DNA of 64,000 nucleotides, taken from NCBI RefSeq assembly GCF_008693385.1, contig NZ_CP044065.1:3038001-3102000 (forward strand), written 5' to 3'. A program made the translations under genes and the position numbers. Positions 49,267 to 58,575 of the stretch are shown one piece after another. The stretch is from Cupriavidus pauculus. Lineage in GTDB: Bacteria; Pseudomonadota; Gammaproteobacteria; Burkholderiales; Burkholderiaceae. How positions within the stretch are numbered: the stretch's first letter is position 1; every line of letters begins with the position of its first letter. The notes below the pieces were generated by a model that saw only the letters and a program-made list of their open reading frames with translations, was not told where the DNA came from and did no database searches.

Positions 49267-49659
49267 ATGCAACCGCTGATTCCCAACGACGCCAGACAAC
49301 TGCTCGACCGCGAGCCCGACGCGCTGTTCATCGACTGCCGCAGCGAGATGGAATACCTGTTTGTCGGCCATCCCAAGGGCGCCCACAACGTACCGTGGAA
49401 CGACGGCCCCGACTGGGAGGTCAACCCGCATTTCGTGCAGAACGTGAAGAAGCTCGCGGGCCATGTCTCGGCGCGGCCCGTGCTGCTGATCTGCCGCAGC
49501 GGCAACCGCTCCACTGCCGCGGCGCGCGCGCTCGAAGGCGCGGGCTTCGTCACGGTCTACTATGTCCAGCACGGGTTCGAGGGCGACCTCGATACCGATC
49601 GCCATCGCAATACGGTCAATGGCTGGCGGCACGACGGGCTGCCGTGGGAGCAGTACTGA
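49267..49659 (+). CDS. Rhodanese-like sulfurtransferase
   Basis: 130 aa single rhodanese domain. ALFIDCRSEMEYLFVGHPKGAHNVPW is the CH2A motif and CRSGNRS is the active-site loop with catalytic Cys. It transfers sulfane sulfur. The start ATG 49267 gives a normal length; it is divergent from metH. Confidence 0.92.
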   Translation: MQPLIPNDARQLLDREPDALFIDCRSEMEYLFVGHPKGAHNVPWNDGPDWEVNPHFVQNVKKLAGHVSARPVLLICRSGNRSTAAARALEGAGFVTVYYVQHGFEGDLDTDRHRNTVNGWRHDGLPWEQY

Positions 49660-49662
49660 ATG

Positions 49663-49693
49663 AAAAACGCCCGCTTGCGCGGGCGTTTTTTTT
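49663..49693 (+). terminator. Bidirectional rho-independent terminator
   Basis: Stem ACGCCCGC/GCGGGCGT with a TTGC loop, flanked by A and T runs, between convergent genes. Stem and T tract serve the rhodanese gene; the A run supports termination from the minus strand too. Confidence 0.88.
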
Positions 49694-49707
49694 CCGCTCA
49701 TCAAGCG

Positions 49708-49965
49708 TCAGTGCATGACCAGCGGGTTGTTCATCACCGTATCGAACTTGCCGAGAAAATCGTCGACCTCTTCCACGGAAGGCTCACTCTCAATCAGACG
49801 TTTCACGTCCGCGCGGAAGGTCTCGGCCATCTGGCCGCCGAGGAAAATCTCGCGTTTCAGGTTCTTGTCCACAATCTCGAAGCCGCCCGAGGCTAGGGGC
49901 GCATGCTCGACGTCTGCTCCAAACTCGACAATGCAGTAATTGTCGCTGTTGTAGATCATTTGCAT
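49708..49965 (-). CDS. DUF3567 domain protein
   Basis: 85 aa, starting MQMIYNSDNYCIVEFG with an AGGAGG RBS eight bases before the ATG at 49965. The DUF3567 family is small, cytosolic and Burkholderiales-typical; the C-terminal half (ETFRADVKRLIESEPSVEEVDDFLGKF) is helical and acidic. Function unknown. Confidence 0.9.
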   Translation of the reverse strand: MQMIYNSDNYCIVEFGADVEHAPLASGGFEIVDKNLKREIFLGGQMAETFRADVKRLIESEPSVEEVDDFLGKFDTVMNNPLVMH

Positions 49966-50197
49966 CGCACTACCTCCTGGCATTGGTTGGCGGCTATCGC
50001 ACCGATAGACGGCGCAAGAACCGCGATTTCACCTCCAAGGTGAGGGTAGTCGCCCGTGAATCAAGTGCCTGGCGTCTGGGCGCGCTTCGAACTCTTCCCA
50101 ACCCCTCTTCTTTTCCCTCTACGTACATTGGGCATCGGCATCGCGCGCAAGTTTCTTGAGCATTGCGCATCAGTGTGTTTCAACACGCTCAACCGCG

Positions 50198-51088
50198 TTA
50201 CGGAATATCACACTGGCCTCCGCATGCCGCATGGCCCAGGAACGCGTCGAACGCCTCGTGGAACCGCTGCGGTTGCTCGATGAAAGCGAGGTGGGCGGCG
50301 TCCGGCAACACGACGAGCCGCGCGGCCGGTATCGCCTTCGCGATCGACTCGGCCATCGCCACCGGCGACCCTTCGTCATCGGCGCCCACCACCACAAGAG
50401 TGGGAACGTGGATACGTGGCAGTGCGTTGACCAGATCGAATGCCATGATGGCCTGCGCCACGCCGACGAAGCCCTGCTCGGGCGTGCCGAGCAGCATCGC
50501 GCGAATGCGTTCGACGACTTCCGGATGCGCGTCCCGGAACGGTTTCGTCAGCCATCGCTCGAGCGTGGCCTCGGCCACACCGGCCATGCCATGCGCTTCC
50601 ACCTGGCCGATGCGGTTGGACCACATCGGATGCGCGGTCATCGGCGTATGGCTGATGGTATCGACGAGGGTCAGCGACAACAGGCGCTCGGCGTACCGCA
50701 CGGCGAAGGTCTGCCCGACCATGCCGCCGACCGACACGCCGCAAAAGTGCGCCTGATCGATCTCCAGCGCGTCCATCGCGCCCGCGATGTCGTCCGCGAG
50801 GCGCGTCATCGTATAGGCCCCGACCGGCGCATCGCTGCCACCGTGGCCGCGCAGATCGACGCGCAGCACGCGATACCGCCCCGACAGGTGCCGGGCGGTG
50901 TCGTCCCAGAGCGTCAGGTTCGCGCCCAGCGCGTGTACGAGCACCACCCAGGGTCCCTCGGTGCCATCCACGCGAACCTGCAGCGCGATATCGCCGACGT
51001 GCACGCGGCGCGTGCCGGGTTCGGAGGAAGGTGTCCGGGACACTTCCGCGGAGGGTGTGCCGTTGGGGGTGTCGTTGTTCGAGGCCAT
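50198..51088 (-). CDS. Alpha/beta hydrolase (3-oxoadipate enol-lactonase-like)
   Basis: 296 aa. Nucleophile elbow GVSVGG, oxyanion region VLVHALGANLTLWDD, the RGHG motif of the family (RVDLRGHGGSDAP), acid Asp in GADDEG and His in AAHLAF. Resembles PcaD; the true substrate is not shown. The N-terminus is low complexity (~25 aa), so the ATG at 51088 may be too long. Lone gene between DUF3567 and DUF3108. Confidence 0.87.
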   Translation of the reverse strand: MASNNDTPNGTPSAEVSRTPSSEPGTRRVHVGDIALQVRVDGTEGPWVVLVHALGANLTLWDDTARHLSGRYRVLRVDLRGHGGSDAPVGAYTMTRLADDIAGAMDALEIDQAHFCGVSVGGMVGQTFAVRYAERLLSLTLVDTISHTPMTAHPMWSNRIGQVEAHGMAGVAEATLERWLTKPFRDAHPEVVERIRAMLLGTPEQGFVGVAQAIMAFDLVNALPRIHVPTLVVVGADDEGSPVAMAESIAKAIPAARLVVLPDAAHLAFIEQPQRFHEAFDAFLGHAACGGQCDIP

Positions 51089-51182
51089 ACCTTCATGGTT
51101 GGCGATGACGAACGTTTGAACAATCACCAATGGCGTATTTTTTTGTCGGTGGAACGCTGACGTTGTAAATCGCCCACCGAAA

Positions 51183-52343
51183 TCAGCGTCCGCTGCCCTC
51201 GCCCGATACGCCACGATAGACCAGATCGATCTGCGTCCCGTCGGGTTCCGTCTGTCGCAACCGCGCCGGCATCCACCCGAGCGAGGGCGCCAGCCAGATT
51301 TCCACCCGGCGCTTGTCGTCGGCGCGCCGCGGCAGGCGCACGAAATGCTTGGCGCGCGTGATGAACTGACCATTGCCCACGTCGATGTCGTCCTCGCCGA
51401 CGTACTGCACCTGGATGGCTTCGACGTCGCTCGTATCGGCCAGATGGAATGTCTCCGTCACACCCGGGGTGGCGTAACGCGTCGGGTCGCCACGCACCCA
51501 GCCGACGATCTGCAGGAATACGCTGAAGCGGTCCTGGATATCGGGCGGCAGCGGGACCTGGTTGCCGCGCGATTCGAATGCGACCACGCCGGCCGCGCGA
51601 TCGATGCGCGTCGCGCGCACCTTGCCGCGCCAGTTTTCTTCGTACCGGTCCGGCGCAAGTCCGCGCTCGGTCAACGTGCCCGTGCTCTGGAACGCGAAGC
51701 GGAACCACAGCACGCGCGTTTCCACGGCCAGCCGGTAATGCGCGCCGTCCTGCTCCCAGCGGATCAGGCCGTCGGGATTCTGCACGCCGTTGACGTAGCT
51801 CGCGTAATGCAGCGTCTCCGATGCCGGGGCCGCGTACGCGGGGGCCGGCGGGCCGGGTGTGGGGCCGGGGGTGGGACCGGTTGTGGCCCCGGATGCGGGG
51901 CCGGATGCCTCCGATGGCCCGCCGGCGGCGGCCGCGCCCGGCGCGGCGCCATCGGTGCCCGCGCCAGTCGCCGCGGTGGTGTCGCCGGCCGGTGCCGTGG
52001 CCACAGGCGGCGCGGCGGGCTGCGGCGCAGGCGCGGGTTCGGGCTGCGCCGCAGGCGGCGCCGGCGTGGGGACGTGTTCGGGCGCGCGCGGCAGCGGTGC
52101 CACGGCAGGTCTGGGAACCGAAGGGGGTGGCGGAGGCGGCAGCAGGATGGCCTGCAGCATCGGCATGTCCGGCATGTCCGGAACGCGCGGCAACGGCAGC
52201 CGCACGAGGCCGAGCAGCAGCAGCGCATGGACGCCGAGCACGAGGGCGACGACACCGCCCCAGCGCCAGCGGCGCGCGCGTCGTTCAGCAGGTGCGAGAG
52301 GGGCCGGCGGTGTCGGCCGGCGGGGTGCCGCCAAGATAGCCAA
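51183..52343 (-). CDS. DUF3108 domain protein with TM anchor and Pro/Ala-rich linker
   Basis: About 386 aa. A basic N-terminus and one transmembrane helix (GGVVALVLGVHALLLLGLV), a ~120-residue Pro/Ala/Gly linker, then the periplasmic DUF3108 domain (TLHYASYVNGVQNPDGLIRW, YEENWRGKVRATRIDR, LGWMPARLRQTEPDG). The fold resembles outer-membrane-assembly or exopolysaccharide-linked proteins; role unknown. The longest ATG start (52409) overlaps the upstream IclR gene by 125 bp; TTG codons at 52343 or 52334 reduce this to about 50-60 bp. The start is uncertain. Confidence 0.83.
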   Translation of the reverse strand: MAILAAPRRPTPPAPLAPAERRARRWRWGGVVALVLGVHALLLLGLVRLPLPRVPDMPDMPMLQAILLPPPPPPSVPRPAVAPLPRAPEHVPTPAPPAAQPEPAPAPQPAAPPVATAPAGDTTAATGAGTDGAAPGAAAAGGPSEASGPASGATTGPTPGPTPGPPAPAYAAPASETLHYASYVNGVQNPDGLIRWEQDGAHYRLAVETRVLWFRFAFQSTGTLTERGLAPDRYEENWRGKVRATRIDRAAGVVAFESRGNQVPLPPDIQDRFSVFLQIVGWVRGDPTRYATPGVTETFHLADTSDVEAIQVQYVGEDDIDVGNGQFITRAKHFVRLPRRADDKRRVEIWLAPSLGWMPARLRQTEPDGTQIDLVYRGVSGEGSGR

Positions 52344-53121
52344 GTTCCGAAGAGATGCGTTGGGCGATGTCGCGCACGCGGCGGTCGACCGCACCGCCCC
52401 ATTCTGCATCGAATACGCTTTCCGCGCCGAGCACGATCAGCGCAAGCGCAAGATGTCCCGTCGCGTCGAACACCGGTACCGAGATCGCATTGATGCCCGG
52501 CAGCACGCCACCCAGCGTGCGCGCGGCGCCTTGCGCGCGCACCTCCGCGCAGATCGCATCGTAATCGGTCAGGGACATGTGCCCGGCCGACGCGCCGCGC
52601 AGCGCGAGTTCGCGCTCGATCATCGGCAGCGTCTGCCGGCGCGACAGGTACGCGCCGTAGAGACGCCCCGTGGCGGAATTGAGCATCGGCATCACGTCGC
52701 CGAGCCGCAGGCTCACGGTGACCGGATGGCTCGACGCTTCCCAATGGACGATGGTGGGGCCCTGATTGCCCCAGACCGCGATGCCCGCCGTGTGATCGAG
52801 CTCGTCGCGCAACTGCGACAGCAGGGGGCGCGCCTTGCGCAGCGGGTCCAGCCGGTTGAGGCCGGCAAGCCCCAGCTGCAGCGCGAACGGTCCGAGGTCG
52901 TAGCGGCCGCTGACCGGGTCCTGCACCACGGTGCCGAGCCGCTGGAAGCTGACGAGGTAGCGATGCGCCTTGGCCGGCGGCATGTCGGCGGCGGCGGCGA
53001 GGTCCCGCAGCATCATCGCGCGCGGGGCGGCGGCAAGTACCTGCAGCAGGCGGAATCCGACCTCGATGGACTGGATGCCGGCGCGCGATTTCGATTCGTC
53101 GGTGTCCGGTTCTTCGGTCAT
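52285..53121 (-). CDS. IclR-family transcriptional regulator
   Basis: 278 aa. N-terminal winged helix (GIQSIEVGFRLLQVLAAAPRAMMLRDLAAAADMPPAKAHRYLVSF) and the IclR effector domain (LGVDGPTIVHWEASS-type region, SATGRLYGAYLSR, NAISVPVFDATGHLALAL). Divergent from the FAH and crotonase genes, whose 107-bp shared promoter it likely controls. Confidence 0.92.
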   Translation of the reverse strand: MTEEPDTDESKSRAGIQSIEVGFRLLQVLAAAPRAMMLRDLAAAADMPPAKAHRYLVSFQRLGTVVQDPVSGRYDLGPFALQLGLAGLNRLDPLRKARPLLSQLRDELDHTAGIAVWGNQGPTIVHWEASSHPVTVSLRLGDVMPMLNSATGRLYGAYLSRRQTLPMIERELALRGASAGHMSLTDYDAICAEVRAQGAARTLGGVLPGINAISVPVFDATGHLALALIVLGAESVFDAEWGGAVDRRVRDIAQRISSELGYLGGTPPADTAGPSRTC

Positions 53122-53228
53122 GGCGCGGCGATGCGTGAGCGGTGAGGGTTGAAGTCGGCGATTCTAACCGGCGGGCGCCGGGCGCTCCGTTACACTACGG
53201 CACATCCCGCAATGCCATCGATAATCGC
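53122..53228. promoter_or_regulatory. Divergent promoter region, IclR regulator and FAH gene
   Basis: 107 bp between divergent genes, the expected location of the IclR operator. I see no convincing palindrome. Confidence 0.4.
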
Positions 53229-54209
53229 ATGAAACTCGCCACCCTCAAGGACGGCTCCCGCGACGGCCAGCTCGTGGTCGTCTCCCGCGACCTCAAGACC
53301 GCGCACTTCGCCACGGCCATCGCCAGCACGCTGCAGACCGCGCTCGACGACTGGACGTTCTACTCGCCGCAGCTGCAGGACCTCTACGAAGCGCTGAACG
53401 CGGGCCGCGCGCGGCATCCGTTCCCGTTCGCGCCGAAGGACTGCATGGCACCGCTGCCGCGCGCCTATCAATGGGCCGACGGGTCGGCCTACGTGAACCA
53501 CGTCGAACTCGTGCGCAAGGCGCGCGGTGCCGAGATGCCGGCCGAGTTCTGGACCGACCCGCTGATGTACCAGGGCGGCTCCGACGACTTTATCGGTCCG
53601 CAGGACGATATCGTGTGTCCGAACGAAGCGTGGGGCATCGACTTCGAAGCCGAGGTGGCCGTGATCACCGGCGACGTGCGCATGGGCTCGACGCCGGAAG
53701 TGGCCGCCGAGGCGATCCGCCTCGTGATGCTGGCCAACGACGTGTCGCTGCGCAACCTGATTCCCGCCGAGCTCGGCAAGGGCTTCGGTTTCTTCCAGAG
53801 CAAGCCGGCCACGGCGTTCTCGCCGGTGGCGGTCACGCCCGACGAACTGGGCGACGCCTGGCGCGAGCGCCGCGTGCACCGGCCGATGATCGTGCACTGG
53901 AACAGCAGGAAGGTGGGCGCGCCCGAGTGCGGCACGGACATGGTGTTCGACTTCGGCCAGCTCATCGCGCATATCTGCAAGACGCGCAACGTGCGCGCGG
54001 GTTCGATCGTGGGATCGGGCACGATCTCGAACGTCGATCGCAGCAAGGGCTATGCGTGCATCGCCGAGCAGCGCATGATCGAGACGATCGAAGGCGGCAA
54101 GCCCGTGACCGAGTTCATGAAGTTTGGCGACGCGGTGCGCATCGAGATGTTCGACGCGCAGGGCCACTCGATCTTTGGCGCAATCGATCAGGCGGTGTCG
54201 CAACGCTAG
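53229..54209 (+). CDS. Fumarylacetoacetate hydrolase-family protein
   Basis: 326 aa. FAH fold with metal ligands in [16 protein letters not shown] (E-x-E), the [15 protein letters not shown] segment, and the C-terminal [24 protein letters not shown] motif. It hydrolyses a C-C bond next to a diketo acid, or isomerises such an acid. Together with a crotonase and an IclR regulator, this suggests breakdown of an aromatic or ring-cleavage product. Confidence 0.92.
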   Translation: MKLATLKDGSRDGQLVVVSRDLKTAHFATAIASTLQTALDDWTFYSPQLQDLYEALNAGRARHPFPFAPKDCMAPLPRAYQWADGSAYVNHVELVRKARGAEMPAEFWTDPLMYQGGSDDFIGPQDDIVCPNEAWGIDFEAEVAVITGDVRMGSTPEVAAEAIRLVMLANDVSLRNLIPAELGKGFGFFQSKPATAFSPVAVTPDELGDAWRERRVHRPMIVHWNSRKVGAPECGTDMVFDFGQLIAHICKTRNVRAGSIVGSGTISNVDRSKGYACIAEQRMIETIEGGKPVTEFMKFGDAVRIEMFDAQGHSIFGAIDQAVSQR

Positions 54210-54255
54210 GCACGACACTGTCCATCGCAGAGGGATAACGATACCGGAGACAACG

Positions 54256-55080
54256 ATGGACGCAGCACAACAGGCGCTTTCCCCACGCTTCGAACGCTAC
54301 CGCGCGCTCACGCTGCGCCGGCACGGACCGATCCTCGAGATCGTGATGGGGGCCGGGCAGTCGGCCAACGGCAAGCTCGCCACGGCCGACGCGACCATGC
54401 ATCGCGAACTCGCCGAGATCTGGCGCGATGTGTCGGCGGACCCCGATATCCGCGTGGCGCTGATCCGCGGCGAAGGCAAGGGGTTCTCCGCGGGCGGCGA
54501 CCTCGCCCTCGTCGAGGAGATGGTCAACGACTTCGGCACGCGCACGCGTGTGTGGCAGGAAGCGCGCGACCTCGTCTACAACCTCATCAATTGCGACAAG
54601 CCCGTGGTGTCGGCCATGCACGGCCCCGCCGTGGGTGCCGGGCTCGTGGCCGGGCTGCTCGCCGATATCTCCATTGCCGCGCGCGGCGCGCGCATCGTCG
54701 ATGGCCACACGCGGCTCGGCGTGGCGGCCGGCGACCATGCGGCGATCGTCTGGCCCCTGCTGTGCGGAATGGCCAAGGCCAAGTACTATCTGATGCTGTG
54801 CGAGTCGGTCACGGGCGAGGAAGCCGAGCGGATCGGCCTGGTATCGCTGGTGGTGGACGAGGATGCGCTGGTGGCCAAGGCCTTCGAGGTGGCCGAACGC
54901 CTCGCGGCGGGCTCGCAGACCGCGATTCGCTGGACCAAGTACGCGCTCAACAACTGGCTGCGCATGGCGGGTCCCGCGTTCGATACCTCGCTGGCGCTCG
55001 AGTTCATGGGGTTCTCCGGGCCCGACGTCCACGAGGGTGTGGCGAGCCTGCGGCAGAAGCGTCCACCCGAATTCAGGTAA
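54256..55080 (+). CDS. Enoyl-CoA hydratase/isomerase-family (crotonase) protein
   Basis: 274 aa. Crotonase signature [20 protein letters not shown] and [30 protein letters not shown] before ATG 54256. The Glu at the usual catalytic positions is not clearly placed, so hydratase versus thioesterase or isomerase is open. Operon with the FAH gene (46-bp gap). Confidence 0.9.
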   Translation: MDAAQQALSPRFERYRALTLRRHGPILEIVMGAGQSANGKLATADATMHRELAEIWRDVSADPDIRVALIRGEGKGFSAGGDLALVEEMVNDFGTRTRVWQEARDLVYNLINCDKPVVSAMHGPAVGAGLVAGLLADISIAARGARIVDGHTRLGVAAGDHAAIVWPLLCGMAKAKYYLMLCESVTGEEAERIGLVSLVVDEDALVAKAFEVAERLAAGSQTAIRWTKYALNNWLRMAGPAFDTSLALEFMGFSGPDVHEGVASLRQKRPPEFR

Positions 55081-55132
55081 CCCCGACCGTCTTTCATCCC
55101 GTCATCAACCTGCCTTGAGGGAGTGCGTGACC

Positions 55133-56290
55133 ATGTTTGGACAGATTCCCGATTTCACGAACGGCTTCGAGTTCCTGCGCAACCTATGGGGCGCGGGCAG
55201 CGGCATGCCCAACGGCCTGATGCCGGGCCTGCAGGCGATGACGCCGCCGATGGACCTCGACGAGGTCGACAAGCGCATCCACGACCTCAAGGCCGTCGAG
55301 AGCTGGCTGCAGCTCAACGTCAATCTGCTGCGCACCACGATCCAGGGCCTGGAGGTCCAGCGCGCGACGCTGGTCGCGCTGCAGACCTTCGGCAAGGCGC
55401 TCTCGCCCGATGCGATGCAGAGCGCGATGGAGAACGTGGCGCGCGCGGCCAACGCGCCGAGCGCGACGCCCCATCATCATCCGTTCACGATGCCCACGCG
55501 CGCGCCGGAGCCCGAGAGCGTCGATGATGAGGAAGAGGAAGAGGACGACGACATCGAGTACCCGCCCGACCTCAACGCTGCCGATGCGGAAGACGGGGAG
55601 GATGGGGCGGGCGACGACGAAAACACCGAGGCCCTGCCCGACGATGGGCCCGTCGAGGGTGCGACCGATAGCGCAACCGATAGCGCGACCGAAGGTGCGA
55701 CCGATAGCGCAACGGACAGCGGCACCGAACTGCCGCCGAACGCGGCGCTCTGGTGGAATCTGCTGCAGCAGCAGTTCAACCAGATCGCGAGCAGCGCGGC
55801 CGCGGCGAGCATGGTGCCGTTCGGCAATCTCGGCGGCATGAACGCCGCCGCGCCGGCGACGGGTACGGGTACAGCGGCGGCGGGGCCTGGCGCGTGGCCC
55901 TCCGCGCAGGCCGCGACGCCGGCGAAGAAGACTGCGGCGAAGCAGCCGACGACAAGGACGGCGTCCGCAAGAAAGCCGGCCACAAAGCAAGCGGCCGCAA
56001 AGAAGGCCGCGGCAAAGAAGGCTGCTGCAAAGAAGGTGACTGCAAAGAAGGCGACTGCAAAGAAGCCTGCCGCGAAGGCCAACACGAAGGCCGACATGAA
56101 GGCCGACACGAAGGCGACCCCGAACGCGACCCCGAAGAAGCCCACGACTCAAGCCACGGCCACAAGCAGGACCGCGAACAAGGCCGCGGTAAAGCCACCC
56201 ACGACAAGGCAAGCGACCACAAGGCAGGCCGCTGCCAGACAGGCGCCCGCCAACGCCCCGGAGCCGCCCGACACGGACGATAACGCGTGA
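55133..56290 (+). CDS. phaM: PhaM-type polyhydroxybutyrate granule/nucleoid protein
   Basis: 385 aa. The N-terminal ~100 residues [20 protein letters not shown]...[24 protein letters not shown] are the PhaM domain. The middle is acidic with [17 protein letters not shown] repeats (about 180-200). The C-terminal third is a histone-H1-like basic tail of [17 protein letters not shown] repeats (DNA binding). In Ralstonia eutropha PhaM tethers PHB granules to the nucleoid and activates PhaC1. It overlaps the patatin gene by 4 bp. Confidence 0.9.
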   Translation: MFGQIPDFTNGFEFLRNLWGAGSGMPNGLMPGLQAMTPPMDLDEVDKRIHDLKAVESWLQLNVNLLRTTIQGLEVQRATLVALQTFGKALSPDAMQSAMENVARAANAPSATPHHHPFTMPTRAPEPESVDDEEEEEDDDIEYPPDLNAADAEDGEDGAGDDENTEALPDDGPVEGATDSATDSATEGATDSATDSGTELPPNAALWWNLLQQQFNQIASSAAAASMVPFGNLGGMNAAAPATGTGTAAAGPGAWPSAQAATPAKKTAAKQPTTRTASARKPATKQAAAKKAAAKKAAAKKVTAKKATAKKPAAKANTKADMKADTKATPNATPKKPTTQATATSRTANKAAVKPPTTRQATTRQAAARQAPANAPEPPDTDDNA

Positions 56291-57567
56291 CCGCTCCGGC
56301 AAGCCTTCCCGTCCCGCCCCCGGCGGCATCCGCCACCACGCGGCGCCAGCAGACCGCGCTGATCATGATGGGCGGCGGCGCCCGCGCCGCGTACCAGGCC
56401 GGCGTGCTCGCCGGCATCGCGCGCATCGCCGAACGCCATGGCCTGTCCCACGGGCCGTTGCCGTTCGGCATCATCGCGGGCACGTCGGCCGGCGCGGTCA
56501 ATGGCGCGGGGCTCGCGATCGGTGCCGCCGACTTCCAGGCGGCCACCAACAGCCTGGCCGCGCTCTGGCACAGCATCCACGCCGACGACGTCTACCGGAC
56601 CGACGTGCTGCGCGTGGGCGCGTCCGGCGCGCGCTGGCTCTCGTCGCTTGCATTCGGCTGGGCCACGCGCCAGGCGCCGCGCGCCCTGCTCGACAACACG
56701 CCGCTGGGCGGCATGCTGAGCGAGCTGTTCGATGGCGACCGCGTGCAGGCCAGCCTCGATGCCGGCGTGCTCAACGCGTTCGCGGTCACGGCGCTCTCGT
56801 ACTCGACCGGGCGCCATGTCACGTTCTACCAGTCGCACCGGCGCATCCACCCCTGGCATCGGAGCCAGCGCGTGGCCGTGGAAGCGCGTATCGGCGTGGA
56901 CCATCTGCTCGCGTCGTCGTCCATCCCATTTCTGTTCCCGTCGATTCCGCTCGAGATCGAAGGCCATCACGAATGGTTCGGCGACGGCACGATGCGGCAG
57001 ATGTCGCCGCTGTCGCCGGCCATCCATCTGGGCGCGTCGCGCATCCTCGCCATCGGCGCGGCCTCGCGGCAGCGCGCGGGCTGGTTCGACACGGTGCCCG
57101 CGGGCGGCTATCCGTCGCTGGCGCAGGTGGGCGGCCAGGCGCTGGCGAGCATCTTCCTCGATGGCCTGCAGGCGGACCTCGAGCGGCTGCTGCATATCAA
57201 CCGGCTGCTCGCGCGCATGCCCGAGGTGGCGGGCGACGCGGAGGGCTGGCGCCCCGTGGAGGTCATGACGATCTCGCCGAGCGAACCCATCGAGAACATC
57301 GCGGCCCGGCATATCGAACGCCTGCCGCGCACCGTGCGCGCGCTGATCGCGCCGCTGGGCGGCACCGAGGCGCGCGGGGCGGCATTCGCGAGCTATCTGC
57401 TGTTCGAACCGGCCTTCACGCAGGCGCTGCTCGCGCTCGGCGAGCGCGATGCGGACGCCCAGGCCGACGAGATCGCGGCGTTCCTCTACGGCGTGGTGCC
57501 GGCGGACAAACAGGCGTTTGGGCAGCAGCCGCCGGCCCGACAGCCCGAGGCATCACAGCCGGCATAG
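56287..57567 (+). CDS. Patatin-like phospholipase
   Basis: 426 aa. Patatin Ser/Asp dyad: oxyanion GGGARAAYQAGVLAG, nucleophile GTSAG (near residue 65) and catalytic Asp in FGDGTMRQMSPL. A DUF3336-like lipase with a C-terminal extension ending in low complexity. GTG start overlaps the phaM stop (GTGA). PHB or lipid turnover linked to PhaM is plausible. Confidence 0.92.
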   Translation: MTAPASLPVPPPAASATTRRQQTALIMMGGGARAAYQAGVLAGIARIAERHGLSHGPLPFGIIAGTSAGAVNGAGLAIGAADFQAATNSLAALWHSIHADDVYRTDVLRVGASGARWLSSLAFGWATRQAPRALLDNTPLGGMLSELFDGDRVQASLDAGVLNAFAVTALSYSTGRHVTFYQSHRRIHPWHRSQRVAVEARIGVDHLLASSSIPFLFPSIPLEIEGHHEWFGDGTMRQMSPLSPAIHLGASRILAIGAASRQRAGWFDTVPAGGYPSLAQVGGQALASIFLDGLQADLERLLHINRLLARMPEVAGDAEGWRPVEVMTISPSEPIENIAARHIERLPRTVRALIAPLGGTEARGAAFASYLLFEPAFTQALLALGERDADAQADEIAAFLYGVVPADKQAFGQQPPARQPEASQPA

Positions 57568-57735
57568 CACTTTCGCCACTTTGCACATTGCCTTTGGCAT
57601 TTCTGTCAAGTCAAACAGGCGAACGCTGGAAATCGCAGTTGCAATCCATAGCTTTACAGCTAAAAAGGAATTAGAGAAAAGATTCGAGAATGATTCCCAT
57701 CTGGTAGAATCCGCCCGTAATTTCAAAGGCTTACC
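57568..57735. promoter_or_regulatory. AT-rich promoter region of the ferritin-like gene
   Basis: 168 bp clearly poorer in G+C than its surroundings. It holds a TAGAAT -10-like element at 57705-57710, about 26 bp before the ATG, with a weak -35 (TTCGAG) 16 bp upstream. Short hairpin GCCTTTGGC at 57591-57599 followed by ATTTCT. Confidence 0.5.
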
Positions 57736-58575
57736 ATGCTCTACCCCGAACTGTTCAAATCGCTGGAATCGGTCCGCTGGCACATGGACAAGGACATCCC
57801 ATGGGATGACTTCGACGCCAATCTGCTGACCGACGACCAGGCCAAGACCATTCGCATGAACGCCATCACGGAATGGTCGGCACTGCCGGCTACCGAGATG
57901 TTCCTGCGTGACAACCGGCACGATTCGGACTTTTCGGCATTCATGAGCATCTGGTTCTTCGAGGAACAGAAGCATTCGCTCGTGCTCATGGAGTACCTGC
58001 GCCGCTTCCGCCCGGACCTCGTGCCGACCGAGGAAGAACTCCACGCCGTGCGCTTCGAGTTCGACCCGGCGCCGCCGCTGGAAACGCTGATGCTGCATTT
58101 CTGCGGCGAGATCCGCCTGAACCACTGGTACCGCCGGGCCGCCGAATGGCACTCGGAGCCCGTGATCAAGCACATCTACCGCACGCTGTCGCAGGACGAG
58201 GCCCGCCATGGCGGCGCCTACCTGCGCTACATGAAGAAGTACCTCGCGCAGTTCGGCGACTCCGCGCGCGCGGCATTCGCGAAGATCGGTGTGCTGATGG
58301 CGTCGGCGCGCCGTACCGAAAAGCCGCTGCACCCGACGAACCTGCACGTGAACAAGGCGTTGTTCCCGAACGACACCGTGCAGTCCCGCCTGCCGGACCC
58401 GGACTGGCTCGAGCACTGGCTCGACGAACAGATCCGCTTCGACGAAGGCTGGGAAAAGAAGGTCATCGAACGCATCCTGCACAACATGTCGCTGCTGTTC
58501 GAACGCACGTTCGACTCGGTGCAGGACCTGAACCGGTACCGCAAGGAACTGAACGCCAGCCTGCAGGGCGCATGA
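57736..58575 (+). CDS. Ferritin-like di-iron protein
   Basis: 279 aa, all-helical. Two ExxH motifs EEQKH (near residue 76) and DEARH (near 155), plus earlier Glu in ITEWSALPATEMF, form a carboxylate-bridged di-iron site like those of acyl-ACP desaturases or AurF-type oxygenases. The substrate is unknown; ribonucleotide-reductase-like radical function is unlikely as the Tyr position is not obvious. It is coupled to hldC by a 4-bp overlap. Confidence 0.87.
   Translation: MLYPELFKSLESVRWHMDKDIPWDDFDANLLTDDQAKTIRMNAITEWSALPATEMFLRDNRHDSDFSAFMSIWFFEEQKHSLVLMEYLRRFRPDLVPTEEELHAVRFEFDPAPPLETLMLHFCGEIRLNHWYRRAAEWHSEPVIKHIYRTLSQDEARHGGAYLRYMKKYLAQFGDSARAAFAKIGVLMASARRTEKPLHPTNLHVNKALFPNDTVQSRLPDPDWLEHWLDEQIRFDEGWEKKVIERILHNMSLLFERTFDSVQDLNRYRKELNASLQGA

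Noticed and set aside
55660..55740. Repeats in the PhaM gene considered as a recombination or CRISPR-like array
   Set aside because: Codon-phased protein repeats in a continuous reading frame; no spacers.
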